Source: Fibrobacter sp.
GTDB lineage: Bacteria; Fibrobacterota; Fibrobacteria; Fibrobacterales; Fibrobacteraceae
Length of the DNA stretch: 64,000 bases
Reading direction: 5' to 3'
Assembly: GCA_017550445.1 (NCBI GenBank)
Contig: JAFZOV010000165.1
Coordinates: 1 to 64,000, forward strand
The notes under the pieces were generated by a model. It made no database searches, was not told where the DNA came from, and was given only the letters and a program-made list of their open reading frames with translations. How positions within the stretch are numbered: the first letter of the stretch is position 1; each line of letters opens with the position of its first letter. Positions 50,474 to 60,560 of the stretch are shown here, piece after piece. A program made the position numbers and the translations under genes.

Positions 50474-51193
50474 ATGCATACACTTAAAAATACAATTGTT
50501 GTGGCCCTTGCGATTGGGGCTTGCGTTTTCTTTTCGGCTTGCGCGGGTTCTTCTGCAAAAAATGATGCAGGCTCCAGTGAATCTGCCGAAGTCAAGAATG
50601 AAAAGGTGGTGCTTCAGGAATCCGATAAGCAGGCCATGCTCGAAACCATGTTCCGAAATTTCTTGAGTGCCATTCGTCAGGATACCCCTGCCGATGAACT
50701 CTACGCCATGCTGACCGATTCTTCGGAATACTGGCTCGATACGCTTGAAAATCACGCTAGGGTGTATAAGCCAGAAGACTTGGACACCTGCCAGTTTTAC
50801 GAAGTCTATTCCATTTTGCTTTACCGCCTTTATGAACGTGAACACTTGTGGCAAGTGCCCGAAGACCGTATGCTTTGGCTTTACGCGTCTAAGAGCGGTA
50901 TTATCCATAACTTTACCAAGCTGAAGTTGGGCCCCATGAAGGTCAAGAATGACCGCGGAAGCATTGGGCTTGCAAAGAGTCCCGAAGTGCCGATCATGAT
51001 TTTTGAATGGGACGACAAGTCCTGGAAACTGGACCTGGTTGAAACGGTTCCCTTGATTACGAAGGGCATTGAAGCCACAGCGGTCAAGAAGAGCTGGAGC
51101 AACAAGAAACTGGCTCTTTACTGGCTGGACCGCGAATACCATATGACGTACTCCAGATTAGATGATTCTCTCTGCGAACCCATTGGATTCTAA
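50474..51193 (+). CDS. Lipoprotein of unknown function
   Basis: The 239-residue protein has a lipoprotein signal with lipobox FSAC (Cys 23) followed by a short Ser/Glu-rich linker. The mature part (about 50-235) is mixed helix and strand with many W and Y; the end (KKLALYWLDREYHMTYSRLDD) shows no known motif. I do not recognise the family. It is first of a run of envelope genes on the plus strand (50474-57113). The ATG lies 20 bases from the start of the divergent release-factor-like gene, leaving little room for two promoters. Confidence 0.7.
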   Translation: MHTLKNTIVVALAIGACVFFSACAGSSAKNDAGSSESAEVKNEKVVLQESDKQAMLETMFRNFLSAIRQDTPADELYAMLTDSSEYWLDTLENHARVYKPEDLDTCQFYEVYSILLYRLYEREHLWQVPEDRMLWLYASKSGIIHNFTKLKLGPMKVKNDRGSIGLAKSPEVPIMIFEWDDKSWKLDLVETVPLITKGIEATAVKKSWSNKKLALYWLDREYHMTYSRLDDSLCEPIGF

Positions 51194-51218
51194 TAGAAAC
51201 GTCATTGTGTAAGTGATT

Positions 51219-52094
51219 ATGAAATTATTTAAATTCTTTTTTATTGCGTTAGTTTGTTTGTGCTCTGTACTTTGGGCAGCCCCCAAGGGTAAGCCTTATA
51301 CGGCTGGTTCTGCCAAGGTCGTTGGCGCTGTCGATTCCAAGAAACCCTTTAGTGGCGACAGACTCTTTGCAACGCTGGATTCTGTAGGCGGTACGGGAAC
51401 CTGGATGGAATGGGATATTAATGGCGTCAAGGATCCGTCGCTGATGGGAATTTTGGACCCTATGCTGAATGGTGCCAATAAGCCCGAAATGGTTTGGGTG
51501 ATTACGGAACGCTCAAAGCCCCTTGCTGCAGTCCTTTTACCCAAGGGGAGTGGCGAAACGATTCTGTTTTACGAGTTGCCGTCTCTCGATGCCAAGCCAG
51601 CACCCTTGTCTATCAATCCGGTTCTTCGCCCCGAAGTTGTTTTCAGGGATTATAGGCAAGTTTCCGAGACGGAATATGTGCATCGGGACAAGGATAACTT
51701 GAAGGTGAAACTGCTCCCGTCGGGAATGGTGTTTTCTTACGACAAGAAAGGTGACGAGCCCCTTTACATGGTGAAGGATTATGCTTCGAAAAGCCTCGAC
51801 GAAAAGGCCTCTATTTTGACGGATTACGAAGATTACTTTAAGTACGAATATTCGTTGATGCTTAGGGCCTTTGTGCAGTCGGTTCGTGGCGTTTTCAATT
51901 GGCAACCCTGGCATTGGTATATGCCGGCTTGGAATTCGAAGTGGATGCTTAAGCGTTCCGAGCTGGAAGCGATTCTTGTGCGTGGGGTGGCGCCTTCGTT
52001 TTTTAGGCTTTTCAAGGCCACTACGGCAGTCGGAGAAACTATTGAATTCCGCACCAACGGAAATGGCTATTCGGAACTGGAAATTCGCCGCTAA
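51219..52094 (+). CDS. Exported protein of unknown function
   Basis: The 291-residue product has a signal peptide (MKLFKFFFIALVCLCSVLWA) and no membrane helix afterwards. The mature region has segments VWVITERSKPLAAVLLPKG and WQPWHWYMPAWNSKWMLKR that I cannot assign. ATG 51219 is preferred over GTG 51213 because it opens the signal peptide directly. It lies 25 bases after the lipoprotein gene and 40 bases before the C25 peptidase. It may be a partner of these in the envelope, but sequence gives no direct evidence. Confidence 0.65.
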   Translation: MKLFKFFFIALVCLCSVLWAAPKGKPYTAGSAKVVGAVDSKKPFSGDRLFATLDSVGGTGTWMEWDINGVKDPSLMGILDPMLNGANKPEMVWVITERSKPLAAVLLPKGSGETILFYELPSLDAKPAPLSINPVLRPEVVFRDYRQVSETEYVHRDKDNLKVKLLPSGMVFSYDKKGDEPLYMVKDYASKSLDEKASILTDYEDYFKYEYSLMLRAFVQSVRGVFNWQPWHWYMPAWNSKWMLKRSELEAILVRGVAPSFFRLFKATTAVGETIEFRTNGNGYSELEIRR

Positions 52095-52134
52095 AGTCTA
52101 AATCTGGACTCCCGCGATTTGCTATTTTAGAAAC

Positions 52135-55100
52135 GTGAAGCCCAAAGTACTTATAACTCTATTTGTGGCCCTGGGGGCAATCTGCTCGTTTGCCCGCGTG
52201 GTCGAAGATTCCAAGAGCCGATTTGTCTTGGATGATGCCGTCATTGAATCCAGTGTACACTCCTGTCTTGATGCAAAAGACCGTGGGGGCGTTTTCTTGC
52301 CTGAAAATGCTGCATACCTGGACGGCAACTCGGTCCCGTTCCGCTATTATCGTGTTGCACTCCCGAATAATCAAAAGCCCAATGTTTCGTTGACCGATTC
52401 TAAGGTGGTGCCTCTTGGAAAATCCTTATGTAAGGATGGCCCCGGCGGTGCAAAAGATTCCTTGCGCTTTTTGCCGGTAGACGTTTCTGCCCCGTATATG
52501 CGCGATGGTCTCTGGATGACCGATATTCGCGTTCCCCTTTATATCAAGAACGGTTCCTCGGTTTCCCTTCGCGAAAAATTTCGCCTGAAGGTTCAGTTCA
52601 ATGGTTCTACGAATGGAGTCAACCCTGGCAAGCGTGTGCTTTCCAAGGTGGTAAACCCTGTGGCGGCCTCCCGCTTCGGAACGTCGCGGGCCAAGTCTAT
52701 CAAGGCGCTGCGCAAAGAAGCCGGTGGAATGAACGATGTCTCGTTCCTGGCCAGGTTCCAAGTGGGCGACAAGGGTGACAAGAGCATGTCGACTTTTAGC
52801 GAAGACGGCTTGTATGCGGTTCCCTTTAGTGAAATTCGCAATTCGCTTTTGCTGTGGCAAACCCAGGATTCCCTGGATGGTATTCCTGTGGATAGAATTT
52901 GCCTCTATGGCGCATCCCCGGATACTTTGGCTGACATGGGTCCCGGAGCAAGCGAGCGCAACCCTAACCAGATTTTTGAAATTCCCGTTGAAATCCGTGA
53001 CCATACTCCCGGAGGCAGCAGCCCCGACGGTATTTTTAACGAAGGCGATACCCTGATTTTTGTGGGATATGGCAATGCCTTCTGGAAGCGTTGTGACCGC
53101 GAGGATCCCTTATTTGTGAATGGAAAAATGGATTATTTCCATTCCTATTCCCCTTATTCTTTTTACCAGAAGTTCCTGTTCGGCTTTAAGAAATCGGGCA
53201 AGGGACTTCGTCTAAGTCAAAGTGTTTCCACGCCTTCGGCTAGCGGAAAAGATGTGACCTGGATGCGTTATGCCCGCGCCGAAAAGGACGCCCTCTTGCG
53301 CGATACCTATTTTGGAAAGGCTCTTGACTGGGAAAGGGCGACTGGTAAGGAATGGTTCTGGAAATGGCATGGTCGTCTGGAAACCACGCGAATATCCTTC
53401 TCTGCCGAAGAAGTCAAGGAAACTGTCAATATGCCAGGAATGGTTCCTGGCGGCAAGCAGTATGTGGCGGTGTCCTTCTTTCCCCATCGTTCCGTTTGGG
53501 CGAACGCGGCTGTGGAATTGAATGACCAGTCTGAAAATTTGACGCTTTCTCAGGAAAGCTATGCGATGCGCATGGATTCTATCATGTTCGCCATGGAAAT
53601 CAACGGAAATCGAGTTGAACGTTCCGAAATGACGCTCATTCCTGGCGGTAATTTCCGCATAGACGATCCTGGATTCCTTGAGAAAAACAACCAGTATGTT
53701 CTTGAAATGCTCCCTAACGAGAGACAGTTTGACAGATTTGATGGCTTTACGGTTGCATACCAGTGGAACCCCGTAGTGGATTCTGCTGAATGGCTTTTGC
53801 CGGGCGGTTCTGTTTCGGGCGTTATCAATGTTCCTGTTCCCTCCCAGACGAAGGTCATGAAGTTTTTAAACATGAAACCGGTGGGATTTTTGAAAGCTTC
53901 GGGAACCGTTGCAAAGGATAGCGTTTCTGCCAATGATGATGTACGGTACCTGGCCGTTCGCGAGAAGGCATATCGCTCGGGCCTGACGGTGGAAGGCTTG
54001 CCTGCTTATGGCAACGGGGTACTGACAGATTTGTCTAGGCCTAACTCGAAGTTGGAATATTTGATTATCGCTCCTAACGAATTCATCGAGCCGGCCAAGG
54101 TCTTGGCTGAATTCCGTAATGACGGCTCGGCCGCAGGAACGTTCCCCACGTCGGTAGTTGCTCTCGAAGATATTTATAACCGCTATACGGGGGGCCGCGT
54201 GTCGCCGGTGGCTGTCCGTAACTACATTGCCTATGTCTATTCTGTGTGCCCGAATTTCCGTTATGTGTTGCTTGTTGGCTCGGGCCATTTTGATTACCGT
54301 GGTTTTGATAGTAAATTGACGACTTCCTATTTCCCGCCCTTCGAAAAAGAAGATGGCGTGTACGAGGACTTCTTCGGTATCCTGGATTCCGGCGAAGTGG
54401 TTCAGTATGGGGAATACGACTTGGATGTCGCGGTTGGTCGACTGCCTGTTGCTTCGGTGACGGAATTTGCGGACTATATCGAAAAGGCGAAGGATTACGA
54501 AAAGAAAGGCGTCATGGATTATTCCGACTGGCGCGCGACCATGCTGCATACGGCTGACGATGCCAAGAATAGCGGCTTGGAAGATAGGACAAAGCATACT
54601 TGGTATCAGGAAAACCTTGTGAATGCAATAGACAAGATGGCTGTAACCAAGGGCGAACGCTGGAACTTCAAGAAAATTTACCTTTTGGATTATGCCGAAG
54701 ATGCTGCTGGTCAAAAGAAAGATGCCGCAGAAGACTTTATCAATGTCTTGAATCAGGGGGCTTTGTTTACGACCTATTTTGGCCATGGTTCCAAAACGGA
54801 CTGGGCTAGTGAAGGTCTCTTGAAACCCAGTTATCTTGCCAAACTTTCGAACAGGGGCCGTTATACCATTCTAGGGTCTTTCTCTTGTACGGTGGGACGG
54901 TTTGACGAGGGCAATGCCCGCTCTCTTTCGGAAGAGTTCCTGTTGGCGCCTAAGGTAGGGTCCATTGTCTCTGTTGGCGCCACCCGTGAGACTTTTGCTG
55001 ATTATAATTCAAACTTTGGAATGGACCTCTTGCTGAATTCGTTGATGGTAAACGGTGAAACCATTGGCATGGCGATGCTCAAGACCAAGAGAGCTGCTAG

Positions 55101-56241
55101 CATGACATATGGGAGACAGCGCTATAACAATGAACGCTATGTGCTTTTAGGTGAACCGGTGATTCGCATGCCCAGTAGCGAATGGAAAATTAAGCTAGAT
55201 GAAACCTTGGATTCCATAAAGGCTCTTGACCGAATGAAGTTGTCCGGTACCGTAGAGGGCATGAACGACGGCTTCATTGATTTGGTGCTGCGCGAAGGCC
55301 GCACGAATAAGAGGATGAATCTCCAGGTGGGCGATGATTCCCTCGATGTCTTTTACGATGGCGGCTTGATTTATTCAGAGAAGATTCCTGTCAAGGGTGG
55401 CAAGTTCTCCACGGACTTTGTGACTCCGCGCAAGATTTCGATTGGGGATACTGCTGCGGAATTTAGCGGTTGGGCCTATTCTTCCAACGAAGCGGCGGTT
55501 GGTCGTTCCTGGCTGAGAAATTTGGTTATTAGCGGAATTTCTGATTACGCGGATTCGCTGAACGATACGTTGCCGCCGTCGATTCAGGTGCAGTCCTGTT
55601 ATGGTGGCGGAGTTGCGACTAATTTTGCCGATGGCGAAACCGTCAAATTGCAGTCTCCCGCATGTTTGCAGGTGATTGTCGAAGATTCTACGGCCATTGA
55701 TTATAGGGAACAGGCCGATGAAGGTATTTCTTTTGAAATTGTGGGTGTACAGGATCCGTTCCACCCCTGGCCTTATCTGGAACAGACTTCGAAGCGTGCG
55801 AAACTGCGCATGAACTTTAGCACAGAACAGTATCCCGCCGGCAAATACGTGTTTAAGGTGTTTGCCAAGGATGTCCTGGATAACATGTCTACCAAGACGT
55901 TGAATGTTGAAATTACGGATGACATGGATGCCGGTCTTGCCGATGTGTTCAATGCACCGAACCCCATGGGTAAAAAAGGTACTACCTTCTATTTCAAGAA
56001 CTTGACTCCCGATGACAGAAGTTCCAAGGTGGATATCTTTATTTACAACCAGAACGGCAAACTTGTCCGTGTTCTGAAGGATGCTGTTTCGGGCGTAACC
56101 CATTGGAACGGTCATGATAATCATGGGCGTCTGCTTGCCAACGGCTTGTACCACTATGTGGTTCGCAGTACCGTGTCTGCTAACGAAAATTTTGGAAAGA
56201 AAACTTGGACTAAAAAACAGAAACTATTGATTTCGAGGTAA
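52135..56241 (+). CDS. C25-family (gingipain/PorU-like) cysteine peptidase
   Basis: The 1368-residue exported protein has a signal peptide (to about SFA), a long N-terminal beta region (about 25-590), a C25 caspase-like domain (about 640-1020) and C-terminal Ig/FlgD-like domains. The catalytic dyad is visible: H884 in YFGHG and C918 in SFSCTVG, with spacing as in gingipains. In type IX secretion systems a C25 protein (PorU) removes the C-terminal signal of cargo and attaches it to the surface. The whole-length plan with a large N-terminal region fits PorU; however, the last 80 residues (NAPNPMG...LVRVL...ANGLYHYVV) resemble a cargo C-terminal domain. Start GTG 52135, with TATTTT 6 bases upstream. 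Confidence 0.85.
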   Translation: MKPKVLITLFVALGAICSFARVVEDSKSRFVLDDAVIESSVHSCLDAKDRGGVFLPENAAYLDGNSVPFRYYRVALPNNQKPNVSLTDSKVVPLGKSLCKDGPGGAKDSLRFLPVDVSAPYMRDGLWMTDIRVPLYIKNGSSVSLREKFRLKVQFNGSTNGVNPGKRVLSKVVNPVAASRFGTSRAKSIKALRKEAGGMNDVSFLARFQVGDKGDKSMSTFSEDGLYAVPFSEIRNSLLLWQTQDSLDGIPVDRICLYGASPDTLADMGPGASERNPNQIFEIPVEIRDHTPGGSSPDGIFNEGDTLIFVGYGNAFWKRCDREDPLFVNGKMDYFHSYSPYSFYQKFLFGFKKSGKGLRLSQSVSTPSASGKDVTWMRYARAEKDALLRDTYFGKALDWERATGKEWFWKWHGRLETTRISFSAEEVKETVNMPGMVPGGKQYVAVSFFPHRSVWANAAVELNDQSENLTLSQESYAMRMDSIMFAMEINGNRVERSEMTLIPGGNFRIDDPGFLEKNNQYVLEMLPNERQFDRFDGFTVAYQWNPVVDSAEWLLPGGSVSGVINVPVPSQTKVMKFLNMKPVGFLKASGTVAKDSVSANDDVRYLAVREKAYRSGLTVEGLPAYGNGVLTDLSRPNSKLEYLIIAPNEFIEPAKVLAEFRNDGSAAGTFPTSVVALEDIYNRYTGGRVSPVAVRNYIAYVYSVCPNFRYVLLVGSGHFDYRGFDSKLTTSYFPPFEKEDGVYEDFFGILDSGEVVQYGEYDLDVAVGRLPVASVTEFADYIEKAKDYEKKGVMDYSDWRATMLHTADDAKNSGLEDRTKHTWYQENLVNAIDKMAVTKGERWNFKKIYLLDYAEDAAGQKKDAAEDFINVLNQGALFTTYFGHGSKTDWASEGLLKPSYLAKLSNRGRYTILGSFSCTVGRFDEGNARSLSEEFLLAPKVGSIVSVGATRETFADYNSNFGMDLLLNSLMVNGETIGMAMLKTKRAASMTYGRQRYNNERYVLLGEPVIRMPSSEWKIKLDETLDSIKALDRMKLSGTVEGMNDGFIDLVLREGRTNKRMNLQVGDDSLDVFYDGGLIYSEKIPVKGGKFSTDFVTPRKISIGDTAAEFSGWAYSSNEAAVGRSWLRNLVISGISDYADSLNDTLPPSIQVQSCYGGGVATNFADGETVKLQSPACLQVIVEDSTAIDYREQADEGISFEIVGVQDPFHPWPYLEQTSKRAKLRMNFSTEQYPAGKYVFKVFAKDVLDNMSTKTLNVEITDDMDAGLADVFNAPNPMGKKGTTFYFKNLTPDDRSSKVDIFIYNQNGKLVRVLKDAVSGVTHWNGHDNHGRLLANGLYHYVVRSTVSANENFGKKTWTKKQKLLISR

Positions 56242-56243
56242 TT

Positions 56244-57113
56244 ATGGATTTAAGAGAAAAACCGGGAAAGGTGCAGAAATTTTTGGAATTGATGTTGCGT
56301 TTCCGGTTGATTACGCTGGTGGTGATGGTTGTTGCGTCTGTGACGATGCTTGCAAAGTCCTGGGACGAAATGGTGGCATTCCCGATAGCGGCTTCTGAAA
56401 GATTTGGCATGTGGTTTTTCGGTATCGAAAATTTGCAAGGTCTTTGGAGCTCTTCGCAGCATCTGATTGTTGCTGCTGTTGCCTGCATTGTAATGCTGTT
56501 TGTTTTTGGCGGCGTTCGTGCTGGAATCGCATCTGTTGTGGCGCCGCTCCTGTTCTTCGCTGCACTCTATGTGCTAGGCGGTAGCGAAGACATGGCTATC
56601 CCCATGTATGGTGTGTTGGCTGTGGTTTCGTTGGTGCTGTTCCTTTTTGTGAAGATGTCTCTTGCGTGCATGCTGTTCCCCTTTGCACTCTTGTGGGTTT
56701 TCTTGGGTGTGCTTTTGAACTTAGTCCCGGGCACTGCTGATGTGCCGAGGGATCTTGTCTGGGGCGTATCTTCTGCTTTCTGCTTCGCAGTTTCTATGGC
56801 TTATGCTTTGATTGCCGGAAAGCATCTCGATGCAGGGGTCCCCCAGGCGGGTGCTCTCGTGAAGTCTGCAAAGCAGCTGCTTGTGCCCGTACTTGTGGGG
56901 GCTTTGCTGCTGGACGTTGCAGTTTCTGTGGATATGCCCGGTGGCGTGTATTGGCCGTTGTCGGTGGCCTGGTTTGTTGCTGTTGCCGCTTGGTTCTACG
57001 TGTTCCTTTTCCCCATGTCCAGCTTCGGTCCGTGGGAACGTCTGCGCTCCGGTAGCCGCCGCGTAGAAATGAAGGACAAGAAGAAAAAAGCCGCCGGCAA
57101 AAAGAAGAAGTAA
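56244..57113 (+). CDS. Polytopic membrane protein with lysine-rich tail
   Basis: The 289-residue protein has about seven or eight hydrophobic segments (from residue 18 to 265) and ends in a very basic tail (KDKKKKAAGKKKK). No family is recognised. It begins 2 bases after the C25 peptidase stop, with GAGG 6 bases before the ATG, so both are on one message. It may work with the peptidase or its secretion, but this is inference from the operon only. Confidence 0.68.
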   Translation: MDLREKPGKVQKFLELMLRFRLITLVVMVVASVTMLAKSWDEMVAFPIAASERFGMWFFGIENLQGLWSSSQHLIVAAVACIVMLFVFGGVRAGIASVVAPLLFFAALYVLGGSEDMAIPMYGVLAVVSLVLFLFVKMSLACMLFPFALLWVFLGVLLNLVPGTADVPRDLVWGVSSAFCFAVSMAYALIAGKHLDAGVPQAGALVKSAKQLLVPVLVGALLLDVAVSVDMPGGVYWPLSVAWFVAVAAWFYVFLFPMSSFGPWERLRSGSRRVEMKDKKKKAAGKKKK

Positions 57114-57137
57114 TCCTACAGCGTTGAAATAAAAAAG

Positions 57138-57160
57138 AACCCCGCTTGCGCGGGGATGAC
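57138..57160 (-). repeat. Palindromic element P5
   Basis: On the minus strand it reads GTC-ATCCCCGC-gcaa-GCGGGG-TTC. It faces P6 head to head, ten bases apart, between two convergent genes. Only one side ends in T-rich sequence. Confidence 0.82.
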
Positions 57161-57170
57161 AATTTTTAAT

Positions 57171-57199
57171 GTCATGCCCGGTTTTGCCGGGCATCTCCT
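57171..57199 (+). repeat. Palindromic element P6
   Basis: GTC-ATGCCCGG-tttt-CCGGGCAT-CTCC is a perfect stem, nearly identical to P8 inside the UvrA paralogue. With P5 it may end transcription from both sides. Confidence 0.85.
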
Positions 57200-57209
57200 G
57201 TTTTAGAGA

Positions 57210-58400
57210 CTAGACTTTAGCCAGTTTTTTCAATGCAGCGGCCTTGTCGGTCTTTTCCCAAGTGAAGCGAGCACCGGTGCGGCCGAAGTGGCCGAGAGCG
57301 GCGGTTGCCACGTAGCCCGGCTTTCTCAGGTCGAGCATCTTTTCGATGCCTGCCGGGGAGAGGTCGAAGGTCTTGGCAACGATCGCTTCGATTTCGCGGT
57401 CGCTGATCTTGCCGGTACCGAAAGTATTCACGAGCACGGAAACCGGCTTGGAATAACCGATAGCGTAAGCGACTTGCACTTCGCAACGGTAGGCGAGGCC
57501 TGCTGCCACGATGTTCTTGGCCACATAGCGTGCGGCGTAAGCAGCGCTGCGGTCCACCTTGGAAGGGTCCTTGCCGCTGAATGCGCCACCACCGTGACGG
57601 CCCATGCCGCCGTAGGTGTCGACGATGATCTTACGGCCAGTGAGGCCGCAGTCGCCGTGCGGGCCGCCGACAACGAACTTGCCGGTCGGGTTCACGAGGT
57701 AACGGGTCTTCTTGTCCAGAAGCTTGGCCGGGATGACCTTCTTGATGAGCTTTTCGATGATTTCCTTTTCGATCGTGGCGTGCTTGAGTTCCTTGCCGTT
57801 CACGAATTCATCGTGCTGGGTAGAAATCACGACGGTATCGACGCGCACGGGCTTGTCGTTCTCGTCGTATTCCACGGTCACCTGGGACTTGGCATCCGGG
57901 CGGAGCCACTTGATCTTGCCCTGTTCGCGGAGGTTCTGGATTTCTTCCATGAGCTTGTGGGCGAGGCTGATCGGCAGCGGCATCAGTTCCTTGGTTTCGT
58001 TCACGGCATAACCGAACATCATGCCCTGGTCGCCGGCACCCTGCTTGTCATCTTCCTTGCCTTCGGCAGCCTTGGCGTCAACGCCCTGGGCAATGTCGGG
58101 GGACTGCTTGTCCATGGCGACGAGCACGGCACAACCCTTGTAGTCGAACTGCAGGTCCGGATTCACGTAACCGATATTCTTAATGGTATTGCGGGCGACT
58201 TCCTGGAAGTCGACGACAGCCTTGGTGGTGATTTCGCCGGAAATCACGACGAGACCCGTGTTCACGAGCGTTTCGCAGGCGACGCGGCTCTTCGGGTCTT
58301 GTGCGAGGCAGGCGTCAAGGATGGAATCAGAAATCTGGTCGGCAACCTTGTCCGGATGTCCCTTGGACACGGATTCAGAAGTAAAAAGATAATGTGCCAT
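57210..58400 (-). CDS. metK: S-adenosylmethionine synthase
   Basis: MetK makes S-adenosylmethionine from methionine and ATP. The 396-residue protein shows [17 protein letters not shown] (ATP/methionine site, residues 8-24), [12 protein letters not shown] (about 117-128), [12 protein letters not shown] and [19 protein letters not shown]. Length and motifs are normal. It also provides the cofactor for the radical SAM MqnE and the TrmB in this window. AAGGAG lies 7 bases before ATG 58400. No SAM riboswitch is visible in the 200-base upstream region. Confidence 0.98.
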   Translation of the reverse strand: MAHYLFTSESVSKGHPDKVADQISDSILDACLAQDPKSRVACETLVNTGLVVISGEITTKAVVDFQEVARNTIKNIGYVNPDLQFDYKGCAVLVAMDKQSPDIAQGVDAKAAEGKEDDKQGAGDQGMMFGYAVNETKELMPLPISLAHKLMEEIQNLREQGKIKWLRPDAKSQVTVEYDENDKPVRVDTVVISTQHDEFVNGKELKHATIEKEIIEKLIKKVIPAKLLDKKTRYLVNPTGKFVVGGPHGDCGLTGRKIIVDTYGGMGRHGGGAFSGKDPSKVDRSAAYAARYVAKNIVAAGLAYRCEVQVAYAIGYSKPVSVLVNTFGTGKISDREIEAIVAKTFDLSPAGIEKMLDLRKPGYVATAALGHFGRTGARFTWEKTDKAAALKKLAKV

Positions 58401-58607
58401 TATGGCTCCTTGATGTTTTCAACACCGAAAAGAATGTCGCATTTTTGACCATTCCCAAGCGCTGAAAAAACGGGTTTATGTTTTCTATGCATAAATCTAC
58501 AAAAACGCATATGTTCTGTCTACTCCATTTGGATGATTTTTGCTCAAAAAATGTGGTCTAATTGGTATAAAGGAATCTATATTTATAGCAGGCTATAAGA
58601 GGTGTTT

Positions 58608-59528
58608 ATGCGAGTTTTCGTTACAGGTGGTACGGGGTTTATAGGGCATTATGTAGTTAAGGCCCTCCTCGAAAAGGGGCACGAGGTGGTTGTCGCGACG
58701 CGGCACCCGAATAAAGTGCCCTCCCTTTGCGTTAATCCCAACGTCAGCTTTGTTCAGGCGTCGCTTACAGATTTTGAAAAATTGGGCGAGGGGCTCAATG
58801 GCTGTGATGCCTGTATTCACATTGCGCTCGGATGGGGAGAAACGCCGAGTACCATGCTTATGAACGATACCCGCGCGACAGTCATGCTCCTTGAAATGGC
58901 TGCCCGTGCCGGATGCAAGAAGTTTATTATGACCAGCAGCACTGCGGCCATGGGCCGTATGCGCCCGTCCATGCGTGAAGTCACGAGCAACCTCCCGATG
59001 GACCTTTACGGTGCCACGAAGGCTGCCGGAGAGGCTTTTGTCCTCGGGTTCCGTCACGGTTACGGCAAGAATTTCCCCGAAGTGACAATGCAGAGGAATA
59101 TTATCCGTCCGGGCTATACCTTCGGTAATCCGGCGTTCCCTGATGGCTGTTCGCAGCCTGACCGCAGGTTCTTCGAGATGGCGCATGCCGTGAAAGAAGA
59201 CCGCGATATCCAGATTGTCAAGAACGATGGCACGCAGTTTATCCATGCTAGCCAGCAGGCAGAACTCTACATGAAGGTTCTCGAATCCGACAAGAACGAA
59301 GAAATCTTCCTCGGGCTCGGCTCCGTGTGGATTAGCTGGAAAGAAATTGCCCAGATGATGCTTGCACTGCGTCCTGAGTCCAAGTCGAAGATTGTGGAAA
59401 CCGACCTCGGCTGGGGCGACGAACCGATGTTGTTCGACGTGCAGAAAATCAAGGACCAGTTCGGCCTTGTGTTTGATGCACATGACTTCATGGCCGATCA
59501 CGTGAAGTGGACGTTCGACCAGGTCTAA
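58608..59528 (+). CDS. NAD-dependent epimerase/dehydratase family protein
   Basis: The 306-residue protein is an extended short-chain dehydrogenase/reductase. The NAD(P) loop is TGGTGFIG (residues 6-13), the catalytic S/T and YxxxK are present (MTSSTAAM and YGATK), and the last part has substrate-domain features (IHASQQAELYMKVLES). The substrate may be a nucleotide sugar or a polyketide-like group; sequence alone does not decide. AGAGG lies 6 bases before ATG 58608; GTG 58602 is in frame but less likely. TATATT at about 58578 is a possible -10 box. Confidence 0.82.
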   Translation: MRVFVTGGTGFIGHYVVKALLEKGHEVVVATRHPNKVPSLCVNPNVSFVQASLTDFEKLGEGLNGCDACIHIALGWGETPSTMLMNDTRATVMLLEMAARAGCKKFIMTSSTAAMGRMRPSMREVTSNLPMDLYGATKAAGEAFVLGFRHGYGKNFPEVTMQRNIIRPGYTFGNPAFPDGCSQPDRRFFEMAHAVKEDRDIQIVKNDGTQFIHASQQAELYMKVLESDKNEEIFLGLGSVWISWKEIAQMMLALRPESKSKIVETDLGWGDEPMLFDVQKIKDQFGLVFDAHDFMADHVKWTFDQV

Positions 59529-60560
59529 TTACATAATTTTAGTTTGTGCGGAAATGAGCAACGCGATGAGGCCGAGGAACATGGCGGCCTTTGTTAGCGA
59601 TTGCGCGCGTCGGTAGTTGTTGCGGTGTGCGCTGAAAAGGATTACCGCGAATGTCGGCGTGAGCGTCAAACCCGTGATAATCAGGAACAGCGGCGGGTAG
59701 TTGTGCCCGAACACCTTGTCCAGGTAGAACACCGGGAGCGGGAGCGAAATCCAGGTGAAGAGGATGATGGCGCCTGCTAGCCTGCGGGCGGTTGCCGAGC
59801 CCGCGATGAGCGGGAACGTCATGATGCCCGCTTTGAGGTCTCCTGTTTCGTCTTCCAGGTCCTTGTAGATTTCACGCGCGGTCGTGAGCAGGAATGCGAA
59901 CGGGATTGCCGGGATTATGGCCCATTGGGAAAAAACAATCGAATCAAAGAAAATGTAAAGCATGGCAAAAAGCAGGGGCGTCGTGCAGAGGAATGCGACC
60001 GTCATGTTTTTTAATAGCGGAATATGCTTGAGCCATTTGTTGTAGGCGATTAGAAGCAAACCGAGCAGAACAAAGAACCATAGCTGCAATGTGTTTAAAT
60101 CGTAGTCAAAATCTAAAGACAGTAAAGAATGAATATAGTTTAAATCGCGGGCTGTGCAAAGAAGATGAAAGAATCCGTAATTCTGCAGAAAGGTTGCACC
60201 GAGCCCGCAGAGGAGCATCAGGACGAACATGGAAATCCAGGCCCTATGGGCTGCCTTCACGGAAACTTTCCCGGTCACGAGCGGGCGTTCCGGGCGGTTC
60301 ATCTTGTCGCTTTCTAGGTCGAGGATGTCGTTCTGGATGTTTGCGAACCCGATGGCGAATGCGAATGCGAACATCTGTAGTGCAAGGATTATCCGTCCAG
60401 GGCTAAAATCGGCACCGTCATCGCCGGATCCGTCTTCGAACGGAATTGCCATGAATTGGGGGTCAGGAAATTGTCTAAGCAGCAAATACCCGACCACGAG
60501 CGTGATTATCGCAATCACGATGTTCTTGGGGCGGGTCATCTTGAGGAGTTCTAGAAACAT
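59529..60560 (-). CDS. UbiA-family prenyltransferase
   Basis: The 343-residue protein has about nine membrane helices and the two Asp-rich motifs of UbiA enzymes: NIQNDILDLESDKMNRP (NDxxDxxxD, near residue 75) and YKDLEDETGD (near 235), which bind the Mg-diphosphate of the prenyl donor. The family transfers prenyl chains onto aromatic acceptors or lipids. The motif style with RPERPL resembles the geranylgeranylglycerol-phosphate and homogentisate branches more than MenA; the acceptor is not clear. TATATT lies 7 bases before ATG 60560, suggesting a leaderless message, or reading through from the tRNA region. TTG 60569 is also in frame. Confidence 0.85.
   Translation of the reverse strand: MFLELLKMTRPKNIVIAIITLVVGYLLLRQFPDPQFMAIPFEDGSGDDGADFSPGRIILALQMFAFAFAIGFANIQNDILDLESDKMNRPERPLVTGKVSVKAAHRAWISMFVLMLLCGLGATFLQNYGFFHLLCTARDLNYIHSLLSLDFDYDLNTLQLWFFVLLGLLLIAYNKWLKHIPLLKNMTVAFLCTTPLLFAMLYIFFDSIVFSQWAIIPAIPFAFLLTTAREIYKDLEDETGDLKAGIMTFPLIAGSATARRLAGAIILFTWISLPLPVFYLDKVFGHNYPPLFLIITGLTLTPTFAVILFSAHRNNYRRAQSLTKAAMFLGLIALLISAQTKIM

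Noticed and set aside
50456..51142. N-terminal extension of the release-factor-like protein
   Set aside because: It is the reverse of the lipoprotein gene; the GGQ family begins near residue MTLDELL.
58401..58607. Possible SAM riboswitch in the metK leader
   Set aside because: The region is A/T-rich with no conserved SAM-I/II/III core or terminator hairpin before the start.
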